DNA of 32,487 nt, taken from Acidithiobacillus sulfuriphilus. GTDB lineage: Bacteria > Pseudomonadota > Gammaproteobacteria > Acidithiobacillales > Acidithiobacillaceae. The stretch covers positions 1 to 32,487 of the forward strand of contig NZ_RIZI01000172.1 in assembly GCF_003721225.1 (NCBI RefSeq), written 5' to 3'. Below the pieces are notes generated by a model. That model was not told the origin of the DNA, ran no database searches, and worked only from the letters and a program-made list of their open reading frames with translations. Position 1 is the first letter of the stretch; each line of letters starts with the position of its first letter. Below are positions 32,476 to 32,487 of this stretch, in pieces. Position numbers and translations under genes: made by a program.

Positions 32476-32487
32476 CGGATCCAGGCG

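Overview
The window looks like chromosomal DNA of a GC-rich gammaproteobacterial or Acidithiobacillus-like bacterium. This rests on gene content (UbiB/UbiX ubiquinone genes, a type IV pilin with a sigma54-type promoter, a glyA-nrdR-rib-nusB order) and high GC with dense, overlapping operons; the genus is an inference. Most of the window is housekeeping. The accessory material sits in the first 4.5 kb and in the last 7 kb.

Layout. 1-4.7 kb: a REP-like palindrome cut by the window edge, a MazF-type toxin with a ribbon-helix-helix antitoxin, a 73-residue hypothetical protein, a type IV pilin, a divergent HTH-Sel1 protein, a lower-GC Mth938-family gene, and a membrane-anchored alpha/beta hydrolase. 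4.7-7.6 kb: tRNA-Ser(GCT), then four overlapping genes (unknown protein, MoeB/ThiF-type E1 enzyme, JAMM-like protein without its metal ligands, EEP-family hydrolase), ending against a convergent LEA14-type lipoprotein. 7.7-11.6 kb: MlaE (with a fused STAS-like domain) and MlaF, then ubiX and a DUF4010 membrane protein, and a REP pair. 11.7-14.7 kb: thiS-thiG-unknown-mpl. 14.8-18.7 kb: an OmpA-domain protein, ubiB, a LapA-like protein, a secreted Sel1-repeat protein and a DUF2934 protein. 18.8-24.3 kb: glyA-nrdR-ribD-riboflavin synthase-ribBX-ribH-nusB, one long minus-strand operon; its RibBA-like protein has lost the zinc cysteines of the GTP cyclohydrolase II half. 24.5-25.3 kb: an unknown membrane protein.

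25.5-32.4 kb is a formaldehyde/formate module in two minus-strand operons. Operon 1 is an iron-type alcohol dehydrogenase/aldehyde reductase, glutathione-dependent formaldehyde dehydrogenase and S-formylglutathione hydrolase. Operon 2 is a YdeP/FdhF-type molybdopterin oxidoreductase, a small putative winged-helix protein and FdhD. Together they could carry formaldehyde through S-formylglutathione and formate to CO2. The promoters of both operons carry the same near-identical 14-bp motif (ACCGGTYGGTATAT) between -35 and -10, which suggests one repressor, not encoded here, controls the whole route. This shared regulon, the E1/dead-JAMM operon and the pilin/HTH-Sel1 intergenic region are the parts most worth a second look.
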